DNA of 64,000 nucleotides from Clostridia bacterium (GTDB lineage: Bacteria; Bacillota; Clostridia; Christensenellales; Aristaeellaceae), in the NCBI GenBank assembly GCA_017447185.1, contig JAFSOC010000015.1, positions 1-64,000 of the forward strand. The letters run 5' to 3'. Numbering within the stretch: position 1 is the stretch's first letter; every line of letters begins with the position of its first letter. Below are positions 49,310-57,777 of this stretch, one piece after another. Both the position numbers and the translations under genes were made by a program. The notes under the pieces were generated by a model that searched no databases, had not been told where the DNA came from, and was given only the letters and a program-made list of their open reading frames with translations.

Positions 49310-49383
49310 AGGGGCATGGTGTAATGGTAACACGTGGGTCTCCAAAACCTTTGTTGAGGGTTCGAATCCTTCTGCCCCTGCCA
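49310..49383 (+). tRNA. trnW: tRNA-Trp (anticodon CCA)
   Basis: Acceptor arms AGGGGCA (49310-49316) and TGCCCCT (49373-49379), discriminator G and encoded CCA (49381-49383). D-arm GTGTAATGGTAACAC, anticodon CCA at 49342-49344 in loop CTCCAAA, and T-arm GAGGGTTCGAATCCTTC. The first anticodon-stem pair is a mismatch. Transcribed from its own consensus promoter. Confidence 0.93.
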
Positions 49384-49423
49384 AATAAGTACCTCCACTC
49401 CACGTGGAGGTACTTATTTGTTT
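49383..49423 (+). terminator. Terminator of tRNA-Trp
   Basis: A 16-bp stem, AAATAAGTACCTCCAC (49383-49398) / GTGGAGGTACTTATTT (49404-49419), loop TCCAC, then GTTTAG. Confidence 0.9.
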
Positions 49424-49429
49424 AGAACA

Positions 49430-49487
49430 GAGGATTCGAACGGGTCAGTAGTGAAGACAGCCTGGTGGGATGTCAAAGCTGACCCCG
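49430..49487. repeat. Structured element downstream of tRNA-Trp
   Basis: GAGGATTCGAAC, then GGGTCAG (49442-49448) / CTGACCC (49479-49485) enclosing GACAGCC / GGGATGTC (49456-49474). GGATTCGAAC is the reverse complement of the tRNA T-arm core. Similar GATTCGAAC...GACAG..TGGTGG elements occur near tRNA genes in other gut Firmicutes, from memory and unchecked. Confidence 0.5.
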
Positions 49488-49520
49488 CTTTTCCGCAAAA
49501 AAGGCGAATAGCAATATAGT

Positions 49521-50711
49521 TTATTTCACTACGGTCATATTGACCGTATCGAGCAGTTCCTGCAGCGATACTTTATTGATGGAATTGGAGTAAAGTCCCA
49601 GTCCCTGATGGATACCTTCCAGAAAGATCAGAAGCATCAGCGCGAAGGCGATGACCGGGATCGCCAGACTGAGGAGCTTATTCCTCGGAATCCGCGAGTA
49701 GGAATACAGCAAAACAAGCGGCGCCACAAATATCAGGGGAACAGATCCGCCAAAGCCCATGGCTATGCTGACCTCAGCATAATGCGATACGGTTTCAACT
49801 GAAGCTGAAGCCATGGATTCCAGATCCGGCGCATAGGTGACTGTAAGGACCAGCATTAAAATGAAGTCAATAATGGCCGCAACGACCAGAATGATTGAAA
49901 GGAAAACAGAAAACTGCAGGCTGTTCCGGTTCGTCTTCAGATAAGCCTGATACTCTGCATGGGTTTTTCCATACCGGCGGAAATGGCGTTCCCGCTTTTT
50001 GATATACAGCGCCAGCATCATAAACAACAGAAATGTTACGGGCGGTTTTACGGTCAGCAACGGATAGGTCCAGAGGGGCAGCTGAATTTTGCCGGCCGCA
50101 GCAAAACCTTTCAGGAGCATGGAGCATACTTCGTACGCAACCGGCAGGAGCGCAAACAGCCTGAAAAAAATCACCTTTTTACCGGTAAACACTTTTGGGG
50201 GCCTTGCGTTCAGGAAATACATGAACAGCGTACACAGGAACAGGTCAATGAACATGTTGAAGGATATGACCCCGCTGACCTGGAACTGCTGCAAAGCCGA
50301 CTCAATCATCGGAGCAACATTCTCCGGGTCCGAAACAAAGAGCCCCACCGAACCGACCACATACCGGCCGAACAGGAAAATTGAGCCCAGATAGATTGCC
50401 ACTGCGATGCCGCCGTTCCGGATCAGCTGCTTTTTATATCCCTCAGAGTTATTCAGGATTTTCGAAAAGTTGGCAATCAGCAGGAAGGGAAGGCTCAGGG
50501 ATCTGACATAATTCAGCACGTTGAGCAATCCGGCGGTACTCTCAGCCAATTCCGGCTTGATCTTTCCTCCGAGCTTAACCAGAAGGATCACGGTGACCAT
50601 CGTAATGCACAGCCAGCCCAAAGCCTGAAATCCCTGGTAGGAAATCGGTCCGCGGTAACGGATGTCTTCTTCCTTCAAAAGCTCATGCAGCTTGCGTCTC
50701 TTTTTTCCCAT
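49521..50711 (-). CDS. Polytopic membrane protein of unknown function (396 aa)
   Basis: Start at MGKKRRKLHELL; GAGG lies nine bases upstream. The basic N-terminal tail is followed by about nine to ten hydrophobic segments: near residues 30-50, 70-90, 102-122, 150-175, 180-200, 215-240, 285-310, 330-352 and 358-380. There is a charged cytoplasmic loop (KKRERHFRRYGKTHAEYQAYLKT, split between helices). No transporter or enzyme motif recognised. Base composition is more AT-rich than most neighbours. Monocistronic and convergent with the tRNA. Confidence 0.75.
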   Translation of the reverse strand: MGKKRRKLHELLKEEDIRYRGPISYQGFQALGWLCITMVTVILLVKLGGKIKPELAESTAGLLNVLNYVRSLSLPFLLIANFSKILNNSEGYKKQLIRNGGIAVAIYLGSIFLFGRYVVGSVGLFVSDPENVAPMIESALQQFQVSGVISFNMFIDLFLCTLFMYFLNARPPKVFTGKKVIFFRLFALLPVAYEVCSMLLKGFAAAGKIQLPLWTYPLLTVKPPVTFLLFMMLALYIKKRERHFRRYGKTHAEYQAYLKTNRNSLQFSVFLSIILVVAAIIDFILMLVLTVTYAPDLESMASASVETVSHYAEVSIAMGFGGSVPLIFVAPLVLLYSYSRIPRNKLLSLAIPVIAFALMLLIFLEGIHQGLGLYSNSINKVSLQELLDTVNMTVVK

Positions 50712-50857
50712 GTATGAGATCCTCTCGTCCTGCCATATGATCAGCCCGGAATGCCCCTGATCAGCGGTATTCCGGCGCACAGTATCCTTTAAAAATCATA
50801 ATGGGTTTCAGGGATTCTGTCAATTTCAGGATTGCCTGTTTCAGGGGGATGTCTGTA

Positions 50858-50887
50858 TTGACTTTGGAAAGAATTGTGATATATAAT
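50858..50887 (+). promoter_or_regulatory. Promoter of the amphipathic-repeat gene
   Basis: TTGACT (50858-50863), 18-bp spacer, TATAAT (50882-50887). Confidence 0.75.
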
Positions 50888-50940
50888 ATTTTATCATTTA
50901 ACCAGAAGAATAGTTTTCCGGAGACATTGGAGGAATTTTC

Positions 50941-51963
50941 ATGAGGAAACTGATTTGCCTGATGCTGGGAATAATCATGATCCTGGGGTGCTTTGGAAGC
51001 AGCCTGGCAGAAGGCGAGGATACACCTTTGTTCGTGCAGATCAAGGAAAACGTGACGGCGAAGGTCTATGCCAAACCCGGCGATGACGCTCCCGCTGATA
51101 CGCTGGCAGGCGGCAGGCTCTGCGGACTGCTGGACGAAACGAACGAAGCGGGAACCGTATGGTATAGCATCTTCTATCTGAACAACGCCAGGAAAGGCGC
51201 GACCGGGGCCGTCAAGGCGGAAGACGCGGAGAAGCTGGACCAGGATCAGCTGACAGCGCTGCTGGAGGATACCGGGAAGATCAACGAGGTTCTGGACCTG
51301 ATCGACGCGCTGAACGATTATGTCAGGATCCCGGACGCGGATGAAACAGAAACGGCTGGCACTGGAACGAATACGGACAATACGGCAGATCAACCGGCGA
51401 AGACGGGCTTGAAGCAGTTCTACGCAAACGCCATGGAAAAACTGCAGAATGTGTTTGACAGCCTGAAAAGCATCGATCTGTCCAAGATGAAGGATGTTGC
51501 CAAGGATATGGGCGAGAAGGCAAAAGAGGCCGGGAAAGACCTGATTGACAAGGTAAAGGATATCAACCTGAAGGATAAGCTGGACGACGTCAGGGACAAG
51601 ATCCAGGAGGTCGACCTGAAGGAAAAGCTGGATGACGTCAAAGACAAACTGAAGGATATCGACGTGAAGGACAAGCTGGAGAACCTGAAGGACAAGATGG
51701 ACGACGTCAAGGACAAGATGAAGGATATCCTGGAAGACAGCGGCATGAAGGATAAACTCGACGACCTGAAAGACAAAATCAAGGATATTGACCTGAAGGA
51801 TATAATCTCTGACCTGAAGGACAAACTGGAAGGAACCCGCCTGGACAGAATGATTGACGGTATCGGCGATGTCATCAGGGAACTGAAAGACAAGGACAGC
51901 AGCCTGCGGGACGCGCTCAGCGACGTGAAGGATGAACTGAAGGAACTGGTCGCCGGAGACTGA
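50941..51963 (+). CDS. Secreted protein with SH3-like head and long amphipathic Lys/Asp repeat helix
   Basis: 340 aa; GGAGG lies seven bases before the ATG. Signal peptide about 1-23 (ends SSLAEGE). Residues about 28-95 look SH3b-like (FVQIKENVTAKVYAKPGDD...GTVWYSIFYL). A Thr/Asn-rich spacer follows. From about 165 to 335 the protein is an almost unbroken run of 7- and 11-residue units of the type [LM]-K-D-K-[LM]-[KD]-D-[IV]-[DK], as in LEA or apolipoprotein-like helices. These helices are amphipathic and usually lie on membranes or bundle together. No wall anchor seen. A lipid- or surface-binding role is inferred from composition only. Confidence 0.8.
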   Translation: MRKLICLMLGIIMILGCFGSSLAEGEDTPLFVQIKENVTAKVYAKPGDDAPADTLAGGRLCGLLDETNEAGTVWYSIFYLNNARKGATGAVKAEDAEKLDQDQLTALLEDTGKINEVLDLIDALNDYVRIPDADETETAGTGTNTDNTADQPAKTGLKQFYANAMEKLQNVFDSLKSIDLSKMKDVAKDMGEKAKEAGKDLIDKVKDINLKDKLDDVRDKIQEVDLKEKLDDVKDKLKDIDVKDKLENLKDKMDDVKDKMKDILEDSGMKDKLDDLKDKIKDIDLKDIISDLKDKLEGTRLDRMIDGIGDVIRELKDKDSSLRDALSDVKDELKELVAGD

Positions 51964-52058
51964 GACGGGGACCTTTTAAAGATTGACAGAAAAAATGACG
52001 CTGATCTGATTTGATTATTCGGAAAACAGCACAATTTACGATACAGGAGGGACTCATT

Positions 52059-52358
52059 ATGATGCAAATGTTCTGTACGGTATGCGGACTCAGACTCGGC
52101 CCCACGGCACCGGAAAAATGCCCGCAGTGCAACAGCAAGGGCCCGTTCGAAGAGAAGGAATGAGAAGAGGTTCAGCCGGTTGCCGGACCGCAGAGCGCCC
52201 GCTATTGCACGAAGTGCGGCTATATCCTCATCTCCAGCTATATGCCGGACAGATGCCCGGTGTGCGGTGAGCCCGGCGAAAACTTCGGGTACGGCACGGT
52301 GAGCATTACTCCCTGCGAGAAGTCGGATCCGAAATTCCCGGATGAGCGGCGCTGGTGA
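52059..52358 (+). pseudogene. Double zinc-ribbon protein interrupted by an in-frame TGA
   Basis: Starts at an ATG with AGGAGG eight bases upstream. The first 34 codons encode a ribbon, FCTVCG...KCPQCN, then TGA at 52161-52163. The same frame continues for 64 codons with a second ribbon, YCTKCG...RCPVCG, and ends at TGA (52356-52358). The reading frame and composition are coherent across the stop, so an original 99-residue two-ribbon protein is likely. The 34-aa part could still be made as a single-ribbon microprotein. The TGA is not at a redox position, so selenocysteine is unlikely. Confidence 0.65.
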
Positions 52359-52403
52359 CCGTGACGGCCGGCCGGGATTCCATCTGCAGTAAACATACGG
52401 AAT

Positions 52404-52434
52404 GAACCCTCACCGCGGTGGGGGTTCTTCCTTT
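52404..52434 (+). terminator. Terminator after the broken zinc-ribbon gene
   Basis: GAACCCTCACC / GGTGGGGGTTC (about 52404-52427) with TTCCTTT after it. Confidence 0.65.
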
Positions 52435-52530
52435 GAGAAAACCTTTTGCAATAAAAGAGCAAAAAAACAATCCTGCGGTTTTTCTTTTCCAACCGGTGTG
52501 GTATGATCAAGGGCATATGGGGATGGCCGA

Positions 52531-52806
52531 ATGACATCGCTGGCCAATATCCTGGTGTTTGTTCCGTTTACGCTGACAAACGAGAAAACGGACTCAATCT
52601 TTTTCCTGGTTACAACCGTACTGTACATTTTCGGCCTGTAGGGCATTTTCCGCAAATGCGGGCTGCCGGGCTGGCAGGATGTGATTCCCTGCCTGCGGGA
52701 GATCCGGCTGGGCGAAGCTTCCGGCATGGAAAAGGAAGGGCGGATCGCCGGGGCGATCCAGGCCGCCGCCGTGCTGCTGGAGTTCATTGACAAGGACAAA
52801 CGTTAA
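52531..52806 (+). pseudogene. Small membrane protein gene interrupted by an in-frame TAG
   Basis: A TGTGG-TATGAT extended -10 lies about 25 bp upstream. Codons 1-36 encode a hydrophobic N terminus (MTSLANILVFVPFTLTNEKT ... LYIFGL), followed by TAG at 52639-52641. The same frame then runs 55 codons (GIFRKCGLPGWQDVIPCLRE ... IDKDKR) to TAA. The K-C-G-L-P-G-W block resembles small membrane proteins with a K-A-G-x-P-G-W signature, so both halves belong together. Its 3' end overlaps the convergent TlpA-like gene by 4 bp. Confidence 0.6.
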
Positions 52807-54098
52807 TCCTTTTTGACCCGCAGGATCCATTCCCCGTATTCACGGGCAGTATACATCTCATAAGTCTCATCATAACTGAATCCTTCCGGAACATCTATGA
52901 TCTGGACATGATAGACATCCGGCGTGCCGTTGAAGGTGACGATTCCCTGGTCATCGGATTCCTTCGGAACACAGGCCACGTCCGTACAGAAATTCACCGT
53001 GACTTCCGGGACGGGACGGTTGTCCTGGTCCACGATATGCACGATGTAGGCCTGCAGCGTGCTATCCGCCTTTGCTTTGTTATCCACGTAATCCCAGGTG
53101 ACGGTATAACCTTGCTCCACACTGTCCTCCACCAGCTGCTCAATCCCGAATTCATTCCGGAACAGGATGACGGAGGCATATTCTCCCATATCGTATTCAG
53201 GAAGGGCCCGGTTGAACAGTTGGACATGGAAGTAAAGCTGGTCATCGTCTTCATGAGGCATGAGCTGCTCATAGAAATAGGCACCGCGCGCCGGATCCAG
53301 CAGGTCCTGGACAACCGGCGTTTTTTCAGTGACCGGGTCGTCATAGGCGATGTTGGCGACATCATCCGTCGCCGTGAGATCAATCCGCAGGCGGACAGAA
53401 TCCGCCGGAATGAGATAGCCGGTAAAGGTGTCCCCGTTTTCGCTGGCACGCAGTTCTACGGTCTCGTAATCCCCGCCGTCCGGATAGATCGCCTGGGTCG
53501 CGTAGACAGGGAAGGACCGGGTGGAGGCATCCCGGGGAGAAGATTTCATCGCTTTCGTTTCCGTATAGCTGTCTCCCAGAATGGCGTCCAGCACAAGTTC
53601 CAGCTCGAGCGCGTCATAGAAGGCGCCGTAACTGCAGTATACGGAATTGCCGAAGCGGTCCACGACATGGGTGCAGGGGACGGCCACCCCGTAATCGGAG
53701 GTATACAGTTTGCGCCCTTCATCGCGCCCCATGGGGAGGGTGAGCTTCATTTCACTGCGGTAGGCCGCGATGGTTTCCAGCGTATCCTTATCCTCCACGC
53801 TCAGGGCGATAAAGGCAACCTTGTCACGGTATTTTTCATACGCCTCCTCCAGGAAGGGGAACTCGTTGCGGCAGGGACCGCACCAGGTGGCCCAGAGGTT
53901 GATCACCACGGCCTGACGGTCCTTCAGGGCTCCGGAGAGGGTGAAGGTATTGCCATCCGTATCCGTGGCGGTGAAATCCGGGAAGGGCTTGCCCAGGAAA
54001 GCAAAGTCCTCCGCGGAGGCGGGGGATGCGCACAGCAGGGCGGCGATCAGCGCCATGCAGGCGACAAGGGACAACAGCCGGCAAAAAGATTTCTTCAC
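52803..54098 (-). CDS. Exported TlpA/ResA-like thioredoxin with C-terminal Ig-like domain
   Basis: 431 aa from a GTG start with AAAGGA nine bases upstream, giving MKKSFCRLLSL. Signal peptide about 1-29 (ends SPASAED). The thioredoxin-like domain (about 32-165) has FLGKPFPDFTATDTDGN, NLWATWCGPC (redox Cys73/Cys76) and a later VPCTHVVDRFG. Residues about 180-330 are a beta-rich unknown region. Residues about 340-431 look like a CnaB/Ig-type module (VPEVTVNFCTDVAC...GIVTFNGTPDVYHVQI). Presumably an extracytoplasmic thiol reductase or isomerase. It lies 34 bp downstream of a LytS-type kinase and is probably in its operon. Confidence 0.88.
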   Translation of the reverse strand: MKKSFCRLLSLVACMALIAALLCASPASAEDFAFLGKPFPDFTATDTDGNTFTLSGALKDRQAVVINLWATWCGPCRNEFPFLEEAYEKYRDKVAFIALSVEDKDTLETIAAYRSEMKLTLPMGRDEGRKLYTSDYGVAVPCTHVVDRFGNSVYCSYGAFYDALELELVLDAILGDSYTETKAMKSSPRDASTRSFPVYATQAIYPDGGDYETVELRASENGDTFTGYLIPADSVRLRIDLTATDDVANIAYDDPVTEKTPVVQDLLDPARGAYFYEQLMPHEDDDQLYFHVQLFNRALPEYDMGEYASVILFRNEFGIEQLVEDSVEQGYTVTWDYVDNKAKADSTLQAYIVHIVDQDNRPVPEVTVNFCTDVACVPKESDDQGIVTFNGTPDVYHVQIIDVPEGFSYDETYEMYTAREYGEWILRVKKD

Positions 54099-54132
54099 GG
54101 TACATCGTCCTTTCAAAAATAATATTGAACAA

Positions 54133-55893
54133 TCAATCAGTGAGGGATTCCGGTGCGCGGGAGGCGGGAATCCGGATCCAGGCGACGGTACCGCCGCCGG
54201 GCCGGGAGCCGATCTCCAGAGTGCCGCCGCACATGAATGCCAGGCGCTCCCGGACGTTCTGCAGGCCTACATGGGCCGCATCATCCCCAGCCGGGGTGAA
54301 ACCGGGGCCGTTGTCTTCCACCGTTACCTCAGCGCCGCCTTCCACAGCCCGGGAGGTGATGATGATTTTCCCGGGAGTATGGCCTTTGGCGACGCCGTAC
54401 TTCACGGCGTTTTCCACCAGGGGCTGCAGCGTCAGCGGAGGAAGACGGAAGGCGACATAATCCGTATCATAGACCACCACCAGGCTGTCGCCGTACAGCA
54501 CGGTTTCCACGGCAAGATAGGCCCGGGTATGCTGGAGTTCATTGGTGAAAGCCGTAAGCTCCGCGGAAGCGATGGCGGTGAAGTTACCCTGGAGGTAGGT
54601 GGAGAAATCTTCCACCACCCGGGCTGCCTGATCCGGATTTTCCCGGCAGAGCAGGTAGATGGAGGACAAGGTGTTATAGATAAAGTGAGGCTGAATCTGA
54701 TTGATCATGGAGCGGACCCGCTCCTCGTGCAGTTCCTCCTCCTTCTTGCGGAGCATTCGCTCGCGCAGTACCGCTTTCCGGGCAAACCCGAAGCCATGGA
54801 AGAAAAGCCGAAGGATCAGCCAGATGAGGAAGAAGGGGGCGGCCTGCATGGAACCGGTGAGCAGGTAGATCAGGAGATCCGCACCCATGGTCAGGAAAAA
54901 GGGAAGCGCCCACATCCACTCCGACAGAGGGGCCTTCCGGCACAGGAGCAGGACCAGATGCGTCAGGGCGACGGCAATACCGAACCAGATCACAATATCG
55001 TGCAGCTCCATGACACCGGCGATCTGGAGTGCGGTGAAGACGATCACCGCCGCGGCGGACAGGATAAAGCAGACATAGGTAGGACGGCGCTGCTGCTCAT
55101 TGCGCAGGAGTGACATCATACACAGGGTGAAGACCAACATCAGGAGGTAGCAGAAGGTTCCCGCGTACCAGATCTCCTTATTGAAGGTCAAATAATCAAA
55201 CAGCAGAGTGATGACGGGCAGGCCGCTGATTTTCCAGAGCGCCGCCAGGACCGTGGTCAGGCCGACGGTAAACACCAGCTGCTTTTCACGCCTGTCCACC
55301 GGAATAAACAGGATTATCACCGCGAGAATCAGCCCGGCCATGACTGCCATGCAGCCCAGGAGCAGGAGAAACCCGTCCCGGGGCAGCACGATCTGGGTGA
55401 GGAGCGTGTCGCGGCTGATGAGCATAAACTCCAGCTCTTCCGCCTGCAGGCGCCCGAAGACCGGCGTCAGGACGAGGCGGACGGTTTTACCGGAAAACTC
55501 CGGACGCATGGGGATGCTAAGCCAGTATTTACCGGGCGTTTTCCCGATGGATGCATTCCCCTCCGGCCCGGAAGTGAAAGTAAAACTGCTCCCGTCCACG
55601 AAGAAGGAGGCCCAGGTATGATGCAGGAAAGCCGTCAGGTGCAGGCCGGAGAGGCCGGAAGCGGGCAGATCCGGCAGGGTGAAGGTATAGACATAGCAGG
55701 TACCGGAGGAATCAGGGGCCGGCGCTTCGGTCACCTGATCCGGCTTCAGCACATAGAAGGGAGAGACCGAGGCGGCCCGCCGCGGGGATTCGGAATTGGT
55801 ATGGATCAGCACCAGGGCAAGCACGCACAGGATCAGCATGGCCGCCGTCACCAGCGCGGCGGGATGAAATTTCCGCATCCATTGACTTTTCAT
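54133..55893 (-). CDS. LytS/YpdA-type sensor histidine kinase with 7TMR-DISM-like input
   Basis: 586 aa from MKSQWMRKFHP; the start overlaps the stop of the regulator upstream (ATGA). One N-terminal helix, a beta-rich extracytoplasmic domain (about 35-190) and seven membrane segments (about 195-400) resemble 7TM-DISM receptors. The kinase is of the HisKA_7TM/LytS class: MINQIQPHFIYNTLSSIY with the phospho-His in QPHF, then LQPLVENAVKYG and DNGPGF in the ATP domain. It is transcribed between a regulator with a receiver domain and a TlpA-like protein, so it probably reports an envelope or redox cue. Confidence 0.9.
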   Translation of the reverse strand: MKSQWMRKFHPAALVTAAMLILCVLALVLIHTNSESPRRAASVSPFYVLKPDQVTEAPAPDSSGTCYVYTFTLPDLPASGLSGLHLTAFLHHTWASFFVDGSSFTFTSGPEGNASIGKTPGKYWLSIPMRPEFSGKTVRLVLTPVFGRLQAEELEFMLISRDTLLTQIVLPRDGFLLLLGCMAVMAGLILAVIILFIPVDRREKQLVFTVGLTTVLAALWKISGLPVITLLFDYLTFNKEIWYAGTFCYLLMLVFTLCMMSLLRNEQQRRPTYVCFILSAAAVIVFTALQIAGVMELHDIVIWFGIAVALTHLVLLLCRKAPLSEWMWALPFFLTMGADLLIYLLTGSMQAAPFFLIWLILRLFFHGFGFARKAVLRERMLRKKEEELHEERVRSMINQIQPHFIYNTLSSIYLLCRENPDQAARVVEDFSTYLQGNFTAIASAELTAFTNELQHTRAYLAVETVLYGDSLVVVYDTDYVAFRLPPLTLQPLVENAVKYGVAKGHTPGKIIITSRAVEGGAEVTVEDNGPGFTPAGDDAAHVGLQNVRERLAFMCGGTLEIGSRPGGGTVAWIRIPASRAPESLTD

Positions 55894-56489
55894 TCGTTCA
55901 ACCCCCGGACCGGAAACCGCAGATGGCCGATTTCGTGATGGATTTTCTCCGGCGTCAGCGGCTTGAGAATATAGCCGCTGCAATGATCCGACAGGGCGGA
56001 TTCCATATATTCGGGATGGGAGGTGAGGAAAATGATATTGATGCGCGGATTGATCTCCATCAGCTCCCGAGCCAGGGAAAGCCCGTCCCCGCCGCTGCGG
56101 AGCTCAATATCCAGGAAAGCGACAGAAACCTTATTCTCCCGGGCAAAGCAAACAGCTTCGGACACGGCGGTAAAACCGGCAACTTCCGCCGCAGGGAGCT
56201 CCTGGCGCAGCATGCGGACAAAGCCGTTGAGCAGCAGCTGCATGTCGTCCACCACGAGAATGACAGGGGATTTCCGCTCTCCCCGCAGTTCATCAAGGAA
56301 AACGGTGGTGTCAATATCCAGGAAATCCGCCAGGCGGGCGAGCATGTTGAGATCGGGCAGCCGGTTTCCGGCTTCCCAGTTGGCCACGGTACTCCGGGTC
56401 ACATTCAGCCGGTCGGCCAGCTGTGCCTGGGTGATGCCGCGGGATTCCCGAAGCTCCTTAATTCTGTTCCCGAGCAGTTCTGCTTTCAT
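55890..56489 (-). CDS. Response regulator with N-terminal XRE HTH and C-terminal receiver
   Basis: 199 aa; AAAGGAG lies nine bases before the ATG. Residues 1-62 are a Cro/CI-type HTH (GITQAQLADRLNVTRSTVANWEAG). Residues 75-195 are a receiver: VVDDMQ (Asp81, Asp82), phospho-acceptor Asp127 (VAFLDIEL), and ILKPLTPEKI with the conserved Lys. LytS-type kinases usually pair with LytTR-class regulators that carry the receiver first. Here both the DNA-binding type and the domain order are different. First gene of a three-gene operon. Confidence 0.9.
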   Translation of the reverse strand: MKAELLGNRIKELRESRGITQAQLADRLNVTRSTVANWEAGNRLPDLNMLARLADFLDIDTTVFLDELRGERKSPVILVVDDMQLLLNGFVRMLRQELPAAEVAGFTAVSEAVCFARENKVSVAFLDIELRSGGDGLSLARELMEINPRINIIFLTSHPEYMESALSDHCSGYILKPLTPEKIHHEIGHLRFPVRGLNE

Positions 56490-56826
56490 GACGGATTACT
56501 CCTTTGTGAGACATGTCCTCCAAAACATAATATGGGTCAGGCAGCGGATGGTCAATGTGTTTTTTCCATTTTAACCAGTTTTTGCCGAAAAAAATATTTT
56601 CCTTTTTAGTGTTTCTTTTTGTGACGTTTTATATACCAGTCGCCAAAATAAATGTATAAAATGATGTCTATATGTATACATAAGCAGAGACAGCGAGCGA
56701 ATGACGCACTATTCGGGGAAATGGGAAGGGGAGTCGAAAATCAGCTACCTGGAAGGTGTTGTTGATTAAGAAACCGTAAAACAGCCGGGTTCCATACGGA
56801 ACCCGGGTGTTTATTGCTCCTGCAGA
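56490..56826. other. AT-rich intergenic region
   Basis: No gene I can support. It contains a TATGTATACATA palindrome (about 56670-56684), AT-rich -10-like sequences, and the terminator hairpin at 56785-56812. Short frames near 56650-56770 lack ribosome sites. Confidence 0.5.
56781..56814. terminator. Terminator beside the YdcF-like gene
   Basis: CCGGGTTCC (56785-56793) / GGAACCCGG (56798-56806), loop ATAC. TGTTTATT follows on the plus strand and CTGTTTTAC on the minus strand. Confidence 0.75.
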
Positions 56827-57687
56827 TCAGTCGAGGGGCGGAAGCTCATGGATATCGTAGGTGTCATAATAGATTTCAAAGGCGGTTTCAATATCGCCGG
56901 AAAGCTCGATCAGCGCCCCGGCCTGGAACATGACGGAAAGTGAACCGGTGGGGGCGGGCCAGGCTGCATTGGAGACCACGGTCATGACCTCTTTTCCGGC
57001 CTCCTCCGCCAGGATGGTGGCTTCTGCGCCGAAGAGCAGGGTGCCGGTGGCAATATGATAATCGCTGGAGATGATCGCCAACTGCCGTACCCGGGGATAC
57101 TTTCCGGACAGGATCTGCCAGGTGTAAACAGCGTTCTGCGCGGTGGTCAGGGAGCGATCCTCCACGATGACCCGCTGCGGATCGATGCCGTTTTCAATCA
57201 GCCATTTCGCCATTTCGCCGGCTTCTGTGGCCTCCGGGTTTCCGGACGCGGTGCCGCCGCCGGTGCAGACGAGGAGGGCATTGGGATATTTTTCCGCGCA
57301 GGCTTTGGCAACGGTCAGCCTTTCAATGAGTTCATTCTTCATGGTGCCATTGGCGTTCAGCTGGAAACCAAGGATCACCAGACACAGCTCATCGGTGTCC
57401 GGCAGCCCGTCGGGCAGGATGTTTTCATGAATTTCAAGATCTGTATTAACATTCTTCCAGAGCTGCAGGATGCTTTCCCATTTCGCTCCCGCGACAGGAT
57501 CGGCCGCTTTCAGGTCCTCCAGAAGCTCCGCGGTTTTCCCATCCGCCTCGCTGCCGTAGGTGGCGTAATAAACAACCAGCTGCCGGATCATCTCCGGGAC
57601 GCTGAGAGATGCCGGGACGGCGTTTTCCGCCAGGGCGGGAGCAGCCATCAACAGGACAGCGAGCAGCAGGGATACTATTCGTTTCAT
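56827..57687 (-). CDS. Exported YdcF/SanA-like (DUF218) protein
   Basis: 286 aa; AGGAGG lies six bases before the ATG. Signal peptide about 1-20 (ends PALAENA). An N-terminal helical region of about 80 residues precedes the DUF218 core: LCLVILGFQLNANGTM, ELIERLTVAKACAEKYPNALLVCTGGGTA, EAGEMAKWLIENGI, RVIVEDRSLTTAQNAVYTW, and LAIISSDYHIATG. Members act in envelope biogenesis or bind nucleotide-like ligands; the precise reaction is unknown. It lies downstream of another small secreted protein gene. Confidence 0.88.
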   Translation of the reverse strand: MKRIVSLLLAVLLMAAPALAENAVPASLSVPEMIRQLVVYYATYGSEADGKTAELLEDLKAADPVAGAKWESILQLWKNVNTDLEIHENILPDGLPDTDELCLVILGFQLNANGTMKNELIERLTVAKACAEKYPNALLVCTGGGTASGNPEATEAGEMAKWLIENGIDPQRVIVEDRSLTTAQNAVYTWQILSGKYPRVRQLAIISSDYHIATGTLLFGAEATILAEEAGKEVMTVVSNAAWPAPTGSLSVMFQAGALIELSGDIETAFEIYYDTYDIHELPPLD

Positions 57688-57777
57688 GGGCTTTCCTCCT
57701 GTGACAGTGAGTTGAAAAGGAGATTTACCATACCAGAATCCGGTCTTCCGGCGCGATATACATGGGCATGCCTTCGG

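Noticed and set aside
52161-52163. TGA as a selenocysteine codon
   Set aside because: The position lies in a Glu/Lys linker rather than a redox motif, and I see no adjacent SECIS-like hairpin.
56650-56770. Short ORFs before the 56785 terminator
   Set aside because: No ribosome site and no clear promoter. A small transcript is possible but unsupported.
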